Below are positions 16,162-25,116 of a stretch of DNA of 61,369 bases, in pieces. Under the pieces are notes generated by a model that worked only from the letters and a program-made list of their open reading frames with translations, searched no databases and was not told the origin of the DNA. A program made the translations under genes and the position numbers. The stretch is from Planctomycetota bacterium (lineage in GTDB: Bacteria > Planctomycetota > Planctomycetia > Pirellulales > Pirellulaceae), in the NCBI GenBank assembly GCA_026692905.1, contig JAPLNL010000020.1:1-61369 (forward strand), given 5' to 3'. Each line of letters begins with the position of its first letter. Positions within the stretch are counted from its first letter, which is position 1.

Positions 16162-16596
16162 TTAGTTTGGTTTACGAGATAGCCAATTCAAGTGCGGCAG
16201 GGACGAAGACCTGTTGGTTTCGTTATGGAGCAGTAGTTCCTTTAGTACGACACGAAGCCATTCCATTCGGTCGGCTTGTAACATCGAGCCGAACTTGATC
16301 GTACGGTCACACACTAACTCGATGATCGCATTTGCGCCACCGTTGGATCGCCAGGCTGTTTCGCCAAAGTTAACTGAGCGGACCTCGCGTGGATCAAACC
16401 TTCGTCTCCAAACAAATATTCCAAAGCCAGTCGCGATGTTTGCTTCTAATTCGTCGATAGCAACTTCGACTTTTCCGATCAGGTTCATGATCGCCAAGCT
16501 AGCCATGCCAATCCCTATCGTTACAAACGGAATCATAAAGAGGCATAGGTACAACGTCATTCCTAAATCCATTGGGCCTCCATTCATTTGCGGCAT
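16162..16596 (-). CDS. Small membrane protein, function unknown
   Basis: This 144-residue protein has one long hydrophobic N-terminal segment (about 11-40, LYLCLFMIPFVTIGIGMAS), then a soluble part with GFGIFVWRRRFDPREV, IIELVCDRTIKFGSML and ERMEWL-like RMEWLRVVLKELL. The soluble part has the feel of a PH-like or DUF304-type beta domain closed by a helix, but I cannot assign it. The frame stays open for 23 codons upstream without a standard start. It sits immediately before the deacetylase gene. Confidence 0.6.
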   Translation of the reverse strand: MPQMNGGPMDLGMTLYLCLFMIPFVTIGIGMASLAIMNLIGKVEVAIDELEANIATGFGIFVWRRRFDPREVRSVNFGETAWRSNGGANAIIELVCDRTIKFGSMLQADRMEWLRVVLKELLLHNETNRSSSLPHLNWLSRKPN

Positions 16597-16699
16597 GCCG
16601 TCCTTTAGTCCTGGAGAAGGAAACCATTCCGGGACGGGACCGATCCATGGATTGCAAGTTTTGTTTCACTGCGCAATCTGGTTACTGCAATTCATTGTT

Positions 16700-16762
16700 C
16701 GGGAGGGTGAGGCTCCTGCCGAACCTCTGCATCAATGGCTCGGCAGGAGCCTCGCCCTCCCG
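16700..16762. repeat. Intergenic hairpin repeat, family D
   Basis: Inverted repeat with arms CGGGAGGGTGAGGCTCCTGC and its near-perfect partner ending GCCTCGCCCTCCCG, separated by about 15 bases. Copies occur at 41402-41464 and, cut, at 1-24. This one and the 41.4-kb copy share a TTCATTG-type sequence directly before the left arm. Confidence 0.85.
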
Positions 16763-16784
16763 AGGGATTTGACTGGACACGGCT

Positions 16785-17720
16785 TTACAGCCAAAGTTTC
16801 AGTCGACCATCGAGGTAGTCCGGCAATGCTTTGTTTACCCAACGGCGAATTTGAGCGTCGTTGTAGCGTGTGCTGAAGTGCCCGCAGATGACGACTTCGT
16901 TTTTGAAATCGTTTCGACGTGCAACGATGTCATCCAAGTGGGTGTGACCGTGCTTGTGAATCTTTTCTTTACGGTGGTCAGGTGCGACGAACGTCATTTC
17001 AGTGATCAAGATCTTGGCCCGATACATGTCTGGGCAGTCATCAAGACCCTCGGGAGCGGTGTCCCCCGTATAAGCAATCAGCGGTATGCGTACTTCGTGA
17101 GTCACATCCGTTCCTGAGAGTTTGATATCGCGAATTTGGTCTCCCGACAAATGAGCGAACTCAGGCCGCAGTTTTTTGCGACGGTCCCAAACGATGAAAC
17201 CCAACGACGGAATCGAGTGACGCGTGGCGCTGGTGGTCACAACCAACTCTCGCGATAGTTCGATCTCTTGGTTGGCCGTGAGCGGTATCAAGTCACATGG
17301 TAGCTTGCCGCGGTCCAAGCGTGAAACGCACTGGAGCAGTGCACCGACGGTTGATACTGCGGATTCAGGCATGTATATCGTCGGTCGTTCCATCTTCATC
17401 ATGCGTCGTCGAGCAACGTATGCAGGAAGGGCTGCGATGTGGTCGATGTGGGCATGCGAGACCATGAAGCGTGGGAGGGCCATGAAGTCCCATGGCTGCG
17501 CGCCGAGATCGAAGCCAAGTTTGAGTTCGGCAATTCGCCAATACGTTTGGACTGCGGCTCGAGAGTAGCCGTCGATGGTAAGCTGATCGTGCTTGAGGCA
17601 CAAAGTCGGTGCATTATCGACCGAGCCGATGGCTTCTGCCAATTGGGAATCAATGCGTTGCGACGAGTTGGAGGCCCGCGGCGTGGAAGCCGGAATGTCG
17701 GCTGCTGGTTTATCGGACAC
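16785..17720 (-). CDS. MBL-fold metallohydrolase, RNase Z-like
   Basis: This 311-residue protein is a metallo-beta-lactamase-fold hydrolase most like ribonuclease Z, which trims the 3' trailer of tRNA precursors. The zinc motif SHAHIDHIAALP is near residue 90. Further ligands appear in AYTGDTAPEG, the flexible-arm-like KIHKHGHTHLDDI and the final His of CGHFSTRY. The N-terminal about 25 residues are Ser/Ala/Pro-rich and not conserved. Its start codon overlaps the last 11 bases of recJ, so the two are translationally coupled. An arylsulfatase-like activity of the same fold is possible. Confidence 0.8.
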   Translation of the reverse strand: MSDKPAADIPASTPRASNSSQRIDSQLAEAIGSVDNAPTLCLKHDQLTIDGYSRAAVQTYWRIAELKLGFDLGAQPWDFMALPRFMVSHAHIDHIAALPAYVARRRMMKMERPTIYMPESAVSTVGALLQCVSRLDRGKLPCDLIPLTANQEIELSRELVVTTSATRHSIPSLGFIVWDRRKKLRPEFAHLSGDQIRDIKLSGTDVTHEVRIPLIAYTGDTAPEGLDDCPDMYRAKILITEMTFVAPDHRKEKIHKHGHTHLDDIVARRNDFKNEVVICGHFSTRYNDAQIRRWVNKALPDYLDGRLKLWL

Positions 17721-19515
17721 TGTTTGCTTTTTCTACTTCAGACGACTTTGGTGCATGCGGAGGATTGGCAGGGATCTTGGCAACCCGCCAATCAAGCAAT
17801 TGTAATTCAACTCGCTTCATTCCGTTAAATTCGTTTATGTTTGGCCGGAAGGCAACGTCTATTTGACCACCATGGTTGTTCAAAGGTTCGATCCATTCCG
17901 CTTGCCCGAATGCAACAGCCCGCATGGAAGCTCCATATTGAACCAGCTTGACACTCATGTGTCGGTCGCCGCTTCCCATGGCTTTGGCTGGGTCTGCGAG
18001 TTCGACATTGCTGGCGACTAGAATCGGGCGAGGGTTGGATGCGCCAAATGGAGCAAGCTTTTCGATGGTGGACACGGTGTTCAGATTCATTTGTTTGAAT
18101 GTCGCTTCCGCATCGATGTTCAAAGTAGCGACCGGCTTCTGGCCTTTGAGATCGCTTGAAACCACATCGCAAAATGCTTCGCGAAAGGCCGCGATGTTGC
18201 GTTCCTCAATTCGCAATCCAGCCGCTGCCGCGTGGCCACCGCAGGTTAGAAGGTACTCTTGGCATTGCTGGAGCGTAGCGTGCAAATCGATGATGCCTTG
18301 CGAGCGGGCTGAGCCGGTGGCGGGTTTTTGGCCTGTTGCATCCATGCCGATGATCACGACAGGGCGATGGAATTTTTCAGAGAGCCGACTTGCGACGACA
18401 CCGATCACACCGAGATGCCAGCCAGCTCCAGCGAGCACAAAAGCGGAATCGTTTTCGATATCGAATTGCTCTTTGGCTTGTTTGGTCGCAGCCAGGACGA
18501 TACTGCGTTCGAGCGATTCGCGATCGCCATTGAGTCGATCGATGTATTCGGCCAGAACAGCTGCTCTTTGTGGATCCTGAGTTGTGAGCAGTTCGATCCC
18601 AAGTTGTGCTTGACCGAGCCGACCTGCGGCGTTCAAACGGGGAGCCAGAGTAAAGGCGATGTCTTCGGCCGAGAGTGCGCTCTTTTGATCGAGCTTGGTT
18701 TGTTTAATGAGAGCTTTGAGTCCGAGTGGACCATGCTGTTGCATGAGCTTCAAAGCGTGTCGGACGATGATGCGGTTTTCATCGAGGAGTGGTACGACGT
18801 CGGCCACCGTTCCGAGCGCGGCAAGCGTTGTGGCTTGCAGCAAGAATTCGCGAAGTGCGGTCGAGACTTTTTTGGCTTGGCTGGCGTGTTGGCAAATAGC
18901 CCATGCCAATTTGAACGCGACACCCGCGCCGCATAGGCCATGAAACGGATAATCGTGACCTGGCAAAGCGGGATGGACGATTGCGATCGCGTCGGGCAAT
19001 TGATCGGACATACGATGATGGTCCGTGATGATCAAGTCGATGCCGAGTTCGCGGCATAGTTCGGCTTCTTGGATAGAGCCGATTCCGCAGTCGACGCTGA
19101 CGATCATTTTGCGGCCGCGTTGGGCCAGTTTCTGAATCGAATCGCAACTCAGTCCGTAGCTGTCTTCGAGTCGATTTGGGACGTAGTATTGAACTTCGGC
19201 GCCCAATAATCGAAGGCAACTAAAGAGGATGGACGTCCCGGTCATCCCGTCGGCGTCGTAGTCACCGTAGACGGTTATCGGAGTTTTCGCTTGAACTGCC
19301 GCAAAAATCCGTTCGGAGGCGATGAGCATACCGGGCAGGAGATCAGGTTCTCGCAAATCGGCGAAGCGGGCTTCGAGAAAGGTTTCGATGTCTCGATGTT
19401 GGCTAATCCCGCGATTGAGAAGAAGTTGGGCAACAACCGGTTCAACCGACGAGCGTTTGGAGAGCTCTAGAATGGCTGCCGAATCGTGTCCTTTGAACAG
19501 CCATTGCTTGGCCAT
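17710..19515 (-). CDS. recJ: Single-stranded-DNA-specific 5'-3' exonuclease RecJ
   Basis: This 601-residue enzyme degrades single-stranded DNA 5' to 3' in recombination, mismatch and base excision repair. The DHH domain motifs are clear: VYGDYDADGMTGTSIL (near 80-95), VSVDCGIGS, and ITDHHRM (near 165). The DHHA1 part follows with LAPRLNAAGRLG and GGHAAAAGLRI (near 430), and a C-terminal OB-like domain ends the protein. The length is standard for bacterial RecJ. It overlaps the downstream RNase Z-like gene by 11 bases. Confidence 0.95.
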   Translation of the reverse strand: MAKQWLFKGHDSAAILELSKRSSVEPVVAQLLLNRGISQHRDIETFLEARFADLREPDLLPGMLIASERIFAAVQAKTPITVYGDYDADGMTGTSILFSCLRLLGAEVQYYVPNRLEDSYGLSCDSIQKLAQRGRKMIVSVDCGIGSIQEAELCRELGIDLIITDHHRMSDQLPDAIAIVHPALPGHDYPFHGLCGAGVAFKLAWAICQHASQAKKVSTALREFLLQATTLAALGTVADVVPLLDENRIIVRHALKLMQQHGPLGLKALIKQTKLDQKSALSAEDIAFTLAPRLNAAGRLGQAQLGIELLTTQDPQRAAVLAEYIDRLNGDRESLERSIVLAATKQAKEQFDIENDSAFVLAGAGWHLGVIGVVASRLSEKFHRPVVIIGMDATGQKPATGSARSQGIIDLHATLQQCQEYLLTCGGHAAAAGLRIEERNIAAFREAFCDVVSSDLKGQKPVATLNIDAEATFKQMNLNTVSTIEKLAPFGASNPRPILVASNVELADPAKAMGSGDRHMSVKLVQYGASMRAVAFGQAEWIEPLNNHGGQIDVAFRPNINEFNGMKRVELQLLDWRVAKIPANPPHAPKSSEVEKANSVR

Positions 19516-19609
19516 GACAAGCCTTCCTTGAAGATACGAATGAGAATCCGTGAAGATGAGGAGCTAAGGTGTAACATTTCCCCGACCTCGCCACATTGTG
19601 AAGCATTCT

Positions 19610-19678
19610 GTAGCGAAACTCGTCAAGAGTTTCGGTCGTCTTGGCATTGCAGCCGAAAGTCTTGACGACTTTCGCTAC
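19610..19678. repeat. Twin-hairpin repeat, family A, copy 1
   Basis: Each arm folds alone: the left stem is CGAAACTC/GAGTTTCG with loop GTCAA, the right stem CGAAAGTC/GACTTTCG with loop TTGAC. The conserved flank GTGAAGCATT precedes it. It lies between recJ and rpmG, which point the same way. The rest of 19516-19773 holds nothing else I can support. Confidence 0.85.
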
Positions 19679-19773
19679 TCAAAAACCTGCCCAATTCACA
19701 CGCCTACAAAACAACAGGGCGAGTTGGAACTCGCCCTGTTTCATAAACAAAAAGTACGGCGATCCGTGGCGAA

Positions 19774-19938
19774 CTACTTGCGCTTTTCAATGTGCAAAGT
19801 TACGCGTCGGAGCCGACGATTGTATTTCTTGAGCTGCAGTTTCTCCCCGCCAGGCCTGCGCAAAAGTACGTAATTGATATCACCCGTCTCTTGGCAAACG
19901 AGGAACGTGGTTTCCTTTTTCTTCTTGCTCTTGGCCAT
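19774..19938 (-). CDS. rpmG: 50S ribosomal protein L33
   Basis: This 54-residue basic protein of the large ribosomal subunit starts MAKSKKKKETTFLV, continues GDINYVLLRRPGGEKLQLKK and ends RRVTLHIEKRK. This is the bacterial L33 pattern. Only one cysteine remains where the zinc-binding form has four, so it is a zinc-independent type. The open frame extends 14 codons upstream to 19980, but Met at 19938 gives the usual N-terminus, with GAAGG about 12-16 bases before it. Confidence 0.9.
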   Translation of the reverse strand: MAKSKKKKETTFLVCQETGDINYVLLRRPGGEKLQLKKYNRRLRRVTLHIEKRK

Positions 19939-20328
19939 TTTGTGCGAATTACCTTCAACAAAAACTGCGTTCTTGGACACTTAATGACGCGTATTATGGG
20001 TAACCGCTCGAATCCTGGCTAGTTCAAATGGGCTATTTAGGAGGTTGGTTATTGGAACAAAGGTGTGGATAGCAGCATCCAAGCCGAACCGACTGCGGAA
20101 AGTTGCCCAATAATCCGGGCTAACCCTCAAATTCCAACCCGACGCTTCCGAGAACAAGGAATACGTTGAGTTCGATAGGTGTTTGGGGCGCAATGCGCAA
20201 ATAAGATTGAGTTTCAACGACTTTCCTGCCCAATCGAAAAACTGAGCAGCTGCATTAGTTTTTTTGTTGGTAAATAGGTTCCTTTGTGACTGACCACCCA
20301 AGCGGGTGGGAATTTAGGGTTCGAAATA
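19939..20328. other. Divergent intergenic region between rpmG and the giant surface protein
   Basis: No reading frame here resembles a protein. A short hairpin (CCACCC-AAG-CGGGTGG, about 20293-20309) lies 20 bases before the giant-protein start and could affect its translation. Promoters for both flanking genes must lie here, but no clear box was found. Confidence 0.5.
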
Positions 20329-23300
20329 ATGACGAAAATGCAACGCCGAGAATCATTGAAGCAGACAGCCAGACGTTTTTTCAAAGCTATTTTTCGTGGG
20401 GTCGTTCCGGTCTCGGAAAACCGCAAGGATCGCCCTATCCATTTCGAGCCGCTTGAATCACGCCAATTAATGGCAGCGGACTTTTATGATGCTGCATCCA
20501 TGGCGGCCGCCTCGTCGCAATCTTCGACCACAGCGACAGCCCAAGTCACTTCGTCGCCGATGAGCGCGTCGAGTTTGGTAGGCGAGGGCGAAGACGCTCA
20601 GAATCTTGTCGAGTTTGCGAAAGCGCTCAAGCAAGCCGGTGTAAAATTCTTTGGAGCGGACTGGTGTCCATTTTGCACGGAACAGAAAGCGCTCTTTCAG
20701 GATGGCGCTCCGTTTCTTCCCTTTGTCGAGATTTCCAATCCGGACAGAACGCGCAATGCGACTGGAATCAGCGAGAACGTAACAACCTATCCAACTTGGG
20801 AATTCAGCAACGGACAACGCGTTACCGGCGTACAGACGCTGCAACAGCTCTCAACACTTTCTGGAGTTGCAATTCCTACTGGAAGCAATCCGACATTCAC
20901 CGAGATCCCGAACCAAACAGTTCTCAATGGTTCGCCGTTGCATGTCCCCGTGGATGCTTATGATCCGAACGGTGGTCCACTGACAATTACCGTCACCAGC
21001 AGTAACCCATCGGTAATCGCTGCTGAGATGGTAACGAACACCGAATCCTGGAAGCTGACCGTGAATGGCTACGGAGAAATGGTCTATCGTCTGTTCAAAG
21101 ACGAAGCTCCACGACCAGTCGGTCGTATCGAAGCATTAACCAACAGTGGCTTCTACAACCAAACTTCGAGCAGCAAGATTATCTTTCACCGAGTGATTGA
21201 TAACTTCGTGCTTCAGGCGGGCGACCCAACTGGAACAGGCAGCGGTGGCTCGACCCTCGGGAACTTCAATGACCAATTTGACGTCGATCTTCAGCACAAC
21301 CGAACGGGTATTCTTTCTTATGCTAAGTCGAGCGACGACACCAATGACTCGCAATTCTTTATCACAGAAGGACCTCAACGGCACCTCGACTTCAACCATT
21401 CCATCTTTGGTCAGTTGATCGAGGGGGACTCTGCACGAGAAGGCATTTCGCGAACCAAGGTTACCAACGACCGTCCCGATACCGAAATCTCCATCAAGTC
21501 CGCAGAGATTTTTAATGATACCGAAAACGGCTTGATTCGGCTTAAGGCGTTAGCGAATTCTGGCACTTCGACGATTACGGTGACTGTGACCGATTCGACA
21601 GGCAACACATTCTCGCGAACCTTTACTGCGACCGCTGCCGCCGACACGGCCAATGGGGCTCCGTTTTTGAATGACATCGTCGTGCCACCGATTGCGCCAG
21701 GGCAGACAGTGACGATTCAGTTGTCATCCCAAGATGCTGAAGGTCAGCCTGTTGTTTACGAAGCTACCAAAACGGGGAGCGTGAACTATACCTACAACAT
21801 CGATGCTACAACTGGCTTATTAACGGTGACGGCTCCTACTAATTTCACAGGCTCGTTTAATCTAACAGCAAGCGTTCGAGCTGCGGATCAGTCGTCGGTT
21901 ACGACCGGCGATAAGTTTGACACACAAGTCTTGAAGTTTGATGTATCTGCTGCAACCTCAACTCCAACGAGTATCGATCTGGCCGCAGCCAGCGATTCGG
22001 GTATAAGTGATTCCGACAATGTAACGAACTTAGCCACCATGCAATTCGTTGTGAACGGAACAACAGCCGGAGCAACAGTGAACCTTAAAGTCGGTAGTCA
22101 AATCGTAGGCACTGCCGTCGCAACCGGCGCCACCACAACGATCACGACGACCTTGGTTTCCCAATTGGGCAATGGCTCGAACAACATTGTCGCTTCACAA
22201 ACACTCAGTGGTTCGACCAGCGGCGACTCACCAGCGCTCTCCGTTACCTACGACTCGACAGCACCAGCTGCGATTGGCTCCAATGGACTTCCCAGCTCCG
22301 CAAATGTCGGTAGCACTTTGAATTTCGATTTGGCGTCAGCCGAAGAAGGCCAAGGCTTGCGATATTCGCTTGAGAACGCACCAGCTGGACTTTCGGTCAA
22401 TGCAACGACCGGGGTGTTAACTTGGAGTCCAATCTCCTCGCAAGTCGGGCCACAGACAGCCAATCTGCGTTTAACCGATCTTGCAGGTAATTCGCAAACG
22501 CAGACGATGGCCATTTCGGTTTCGGATACTGCCAAAGTTGGAGTCAGTTTGCAACTGTTTGATTCCACCAATACCACTCCTATCTCTTCCGCCAGTGTTG
22601 GTACGGAATTCATTTTGAGGATTGTGCTCAATGATTTGCGAACGACTGGCTCAGCAGATGGCGATGGTGTTTTCTCGGCTTACATGGACGTCGAATATGA
22701 CGCCAGCAAACTGGAACTAGTCGGTACGGCTCCATTGACCTACGCATCTTTGTTCGGTAACGGACGAAGCACCCCAGATCTCACTACCGCCGGCTTGATC
22801 AATGAATTAGGGGCCTTCTCAAGCTTCAACGTAGGACCTGGTCGCGATCCTCAACTGCTCGCAACCGTTCGCATGCGAGTGAAGGCTACCGGCCAAGCTT
22901 TGATCAGTTCCAATCCTGCCGAGAATGCCAGCCGAGGCATTACGATATTCAAAGAAGATACGATTGTGCCCTCAAGTCGCGTGACGTTCGGCACAGCAAC
23001 ACTGCCGATCGGCCAGAACTTTACCGCGGTTAACGACGCATTCAACTTCAACGAAGACAGTACGAACAACGCCTTGCCCGTTCTCTCAAATGACACCATT
23101 GTTGCTGGTTCGAACGCTGTTTTGACCGTCAAGTCGGTGTCCTCACCATCGCGTGGTGGAACGGTTTCCATTGCAGCAGACAGTAAGAGCTTGGTTTATA
23201 CTCCGGCAGCCAATGTCAACGGTTCTGAGACTTTCACCTACATTGTCCAAGATCAGACTGGAACGACGGCGACAGCTACGGTTACCGTTGGATTGACAGC

Positions 23301-24963
23301 GGTCAACGACAATCCCGTCGCAGTCGCCGATACCGTTACCACAATCAAGTCCACAGATGTCGACTTCTTTATCCCGGTTCTTACCAATGACACATTGGGA
23401 CCAGACACAGGGGAAACCCTGACCGTCACTGCCGTGGGTACTTCATCTCAAGGTGGTACAGTGCGTGTTGGCACCGCGGGAAGCGGAGTGCTGTACACGC
23501 CAAAATCTGGCTTCACAGGCAACGAGACTTTCACTTACACCATCAGTGATGGAAACGGCGGAACATCCACGGCAACGGTGACGGTGACTGTTTCACCCGC
23601 CGTGCCACCCCCAACCGTGGTCGGGGAAACCTTTGCCATTACCGAAGACGCGGCCGCAGCCGATTTCAATGTTCTCTCCAATGACACTCCCGCTGCGACC
23701 GGCGATACGTTAACGATTACGAGCGTAACGTCACCCAACGGAACCGCGACGATTACAAACAGCGGTACCCGATTGAACTTTGCCCCTAGGGCAAATCTCA
23801 ACGGCCAAGCGACGGTGGTATATACCGTTCGGAGCACCAATGGCGGAGTTGCCAATGGGACAGCAACCTTTACAATCACGGCCGTCAACGATGCACCAGA
23901 CGCAGTGAACGACGCGCTCTCTGTGCTGTCGTCGCCCAACCAATCCCTAGATGTATTGGCCAATGATTCATCTGTCGATGCGGGCGAAACAATTGTGATC
24001 ACCGCCGTGACTCAGCCAGCAGCCGGCAAGGGTACAGTTCAAATCGGAACAAACGGTCGAACGATTTTGTACACGGCTCCGTCGACGGACTTCTCGGGTG
24101 CGGTTGCGTTCTCTTACACCCTAGGAGACGGCAGCACACTTACCGATACGGCAGCAGTAACGCTGACGGTCAGCAACTACACGCCTCGTGATGTCGGTGT
24201 CCAGATTCCGCTGTCTTTGCAAGGATTGCCACTTTCCGTAGAAGTGATTCCGGAAGGTAGTAGTACCTCAAACCCAGTTTCAACGCCGCTGGTTTTCACC
24301 GCGGATGGCGCGAAACTGTCCAATGTTGGTCCCGGCCAATACGTGTTCAAGTTGGCTGACTTGCCGTTCGTTGAAGGTGGCGATAAACTGGTTTTTGTTA
24401 GCTCGGCGGCCAGCGCGACGAGCTCGCTTACTACCGCATTGAACGTAGGAGCACGTGAAGCACGCTACATTGATATCCGAGACTTCATGGGCCAAAACTT
24501 GCGGCGCGGACTTACCGCCGCCGTAGCTCCCAACATGGACTCGGTATGGAACAACGGCCAGGGCGATTGGCGGACTTACAGCAATGTGAAGGTCTCCCTC
24601 AACACCGCTGGTAACCAATTGACAGTTCGTGCGACGAACCCATCCAACCAAAATGTACAAGCGACATTGCCAGTGAGCGACCCCAAGGTGGTAATGCGTG
24701 GCAAAGAAGGGAACGCTTCTCTTTATCGAATCCAAGCGGCACCTTCCGACCTAACCTTTACTCCGGTCACCAGCACCTCATCGACGACAACCGGTTCAGG
24801 CGAAGGCGAACAGTCATCGACCGTCCTGAATCCAACCCTCGTTGATCAAGCGATTCAGCAGGTGCGAGGCATGACCAATACAGACGATTTGGAGGCTTTG
24901 ACCAAGAAGAGCGGAAACTACAGTCCGATCTCCACTGGTTACCGACGCGGATTCTCTCGATGA
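20329..24963 (+). CDS. Giant extracellular protein: thioredoxin-like, cyclophilin, cohesin-like and tandem adhesin repeats
   Basis: This 1544-residue protein begins with a basic stretch and FEPLESRQLMAAD (about 43-55), a variant of the planctomycete LEPR-XLL sorting motif, without an ordinary signal peptide. A thioredoxin-like domain (about 90-185) has the site ADWCPFC near 112-116. A cyclophilin-type prolyl isomerase follows (about 240-385) with FHRVIDNF, QAGDPTGTGSGG, DSQFFIT and NHSIFG keeping the main catalytic positions. Ig-like domains lead to a cohesin-like domain (about 736-905, YMDVEYDASKLELVG). Four repeats of about 95 residues then follow, with the pattern AVNDAFNFNEDS, LSNDT and YTP...GSETFTYIV. 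The C-terminal 260 residues are unassigned and lack an anchor. It probably acts at the cell surface as a folding enzyme and adhesin. Confidence 0.88.
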   Translation: MTKMQRRESLKQTARRFFKAIFRGVVPVSENRKDRPIHFEPLESRQLMAADFYDAASMAAASSQSSTTATAQVTSSPMSASSLVGEGEDAQNLVEFAKALKQAGVKFFGADWCPFCTEQKALFQDGAPFLPFVEISNPDRTRNATGISENVTTYPTWEFSNGQRVTGVQTLQQLSTLSGVAIPTGSNPTFTEIPNQTVLNGSPLHVPVDAYDPNGGPLTITVTSSNPSVIAAEMVTNTESWKLTVNGYGEMVYRLFKDEAPRPVGRIEALTNSGFYNQTSSSKIIFHRVIDNFVLQAGDPTGTGSGGSTLGNFNDQFDVDLQHNRTGILSYAKSSDDTNDSQFFITEGPQRHLDFNHSIFGQLIEGDSAREGISRTKVTNDRPDTEISIKSAEIFNDTENGLIRLKALANSGTSTITVTVTDSTGNTFSRTFTATAAADTANGAPFLNDIVVPPIAPGQTVTIQLSSQDAEGQPVVYEATKTGSVNYTYNIDATTGLLTVTAPTNFTGSFNLTASVRAADQSSVTTGDKFDTQVLKFDVSAATSTPTSIDLAAASDSGISDSDNVTNLATMQFVVNGTTAGATVNLKVGSQIVGTAVATGATTTITTTLVSQLGNGSNNIVASQTLSGSTSGDSPALSVTYDSTAPAAIGSNGLPSSANVGSTLNFDLASAEEGQGLRYSLENAPAGLSVNATTGVLTWSPISSQVGPQTANLRLTDLAGNSQTQTMAISVSDTAKVGVSLQLFDSTNTTPISSASVGTEFILRIVLNDLRTTGSADGDGVFSAYMDVEYDASKLELVGTAPLTYASLFGNGRSTPDLTTAGLINELGAFSSFNVGPGRDPQLLATVRMRVKATGQALISSNPAENASRGITIFKEDTIVPSSRVTFGTATLPIGQNFTAVNDAFNFNEDSTNNALPVLSNDTIVAGSNAVLTVKSVSSPSRGGTVSIAADSKSLVYTPAANVNGSETFTYIVQDQTGTTATATVTVGLTAVNDNPVAVADTVTTIKSTDVDFFIPVLTNDTLGPDTGETLTVTAVGTSSQGGTVRVGTAGSGVLYTPKSGFTGNETFTYTISDGNGGTSTATVTVTVSPAVPPPTVVGETFAITEDAAAADFNVLSNDTPAATGDTLTITSVTSPNGTATITNSGTRLNFAPRANLNGQATVVYTVRSTNGGVANGTATFTITAVNDAPDAVNDALSVLSSPNQSLDVLANDSSVDAGETIVITAVTQPAAGKGTVQIGTNGRTILYTAPSTDFSGAVAFSYTLGDGSTLTDTAAVTLTVSNYTPRDVGVQIPLSLQGLPLSVEVIPEGSSTSNPVSTPLVFTADGAKLSNVGPGQYVFKLADLPFVEGGDKLVFVSSAASATSSLTTALNVGAREARYIDIRDFMGQNLRRGLTAAVAPNMDSVWNNGQGDWRTYSNVKVSLNTAGNQLTVRATNPSNQNVQATLPVSDPKVVMRGKEGNASLYRIQAAPSDLTFTPVTSTSSTTTGSGEGEQSSTVLNPTLVDQAIQQVRGMTNTDDLEALTKKSGNYSPISTGYRRGFSR

Positions 24964-24984
24964 TGAATCGAGATGGCAGAACAA

Positions 24985-25005
24985 GTCACTCTCGGCAAGA
25001 GTGAC
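24985..25005. repeat. Short palindromic repeat, family G
   Basis: GTCACTCTCGG followed by CAAGAGTGAC forms a hairpin 20 bases past the giant-protein stop. Related copies occur at 26498-26527 and 26842-26857. It could act as a transcription end signal. Confidence 0.6.
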
Positions 25006-25043
25006 CGATGGTGGCCGCGGTGGGACGCATGTGAAAACGACCT

Positions 25044-25103
25044 TAGTACGACGCGCAAGCTAGTGAAATGAATGGTGAATTCACTAGCTTGCGCGTCGTG
25101 CTA
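25044..25103. repeat. Intergenic hairpin repeat, family B
   Basis: Left arm TAGTACGACGCGCAAGCTAG and right arm CTAGCTTGCGCGTCGTGCTA with a loop of about 20 bases. Other copies are at 28812-28872 and 35784-35904. It lies directly before the predicted start of the next gene. Confidence 0.85.
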
Positions 25104-25116
25104 GTTTGGAGACCAA

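Noticed and set aside
19981-20301. 106-codon minus-strand frame before the giant protein gene
   Set aside because: No recognisable domain, no ribosome site, and it fills the likely promoter region of two divergent genes.
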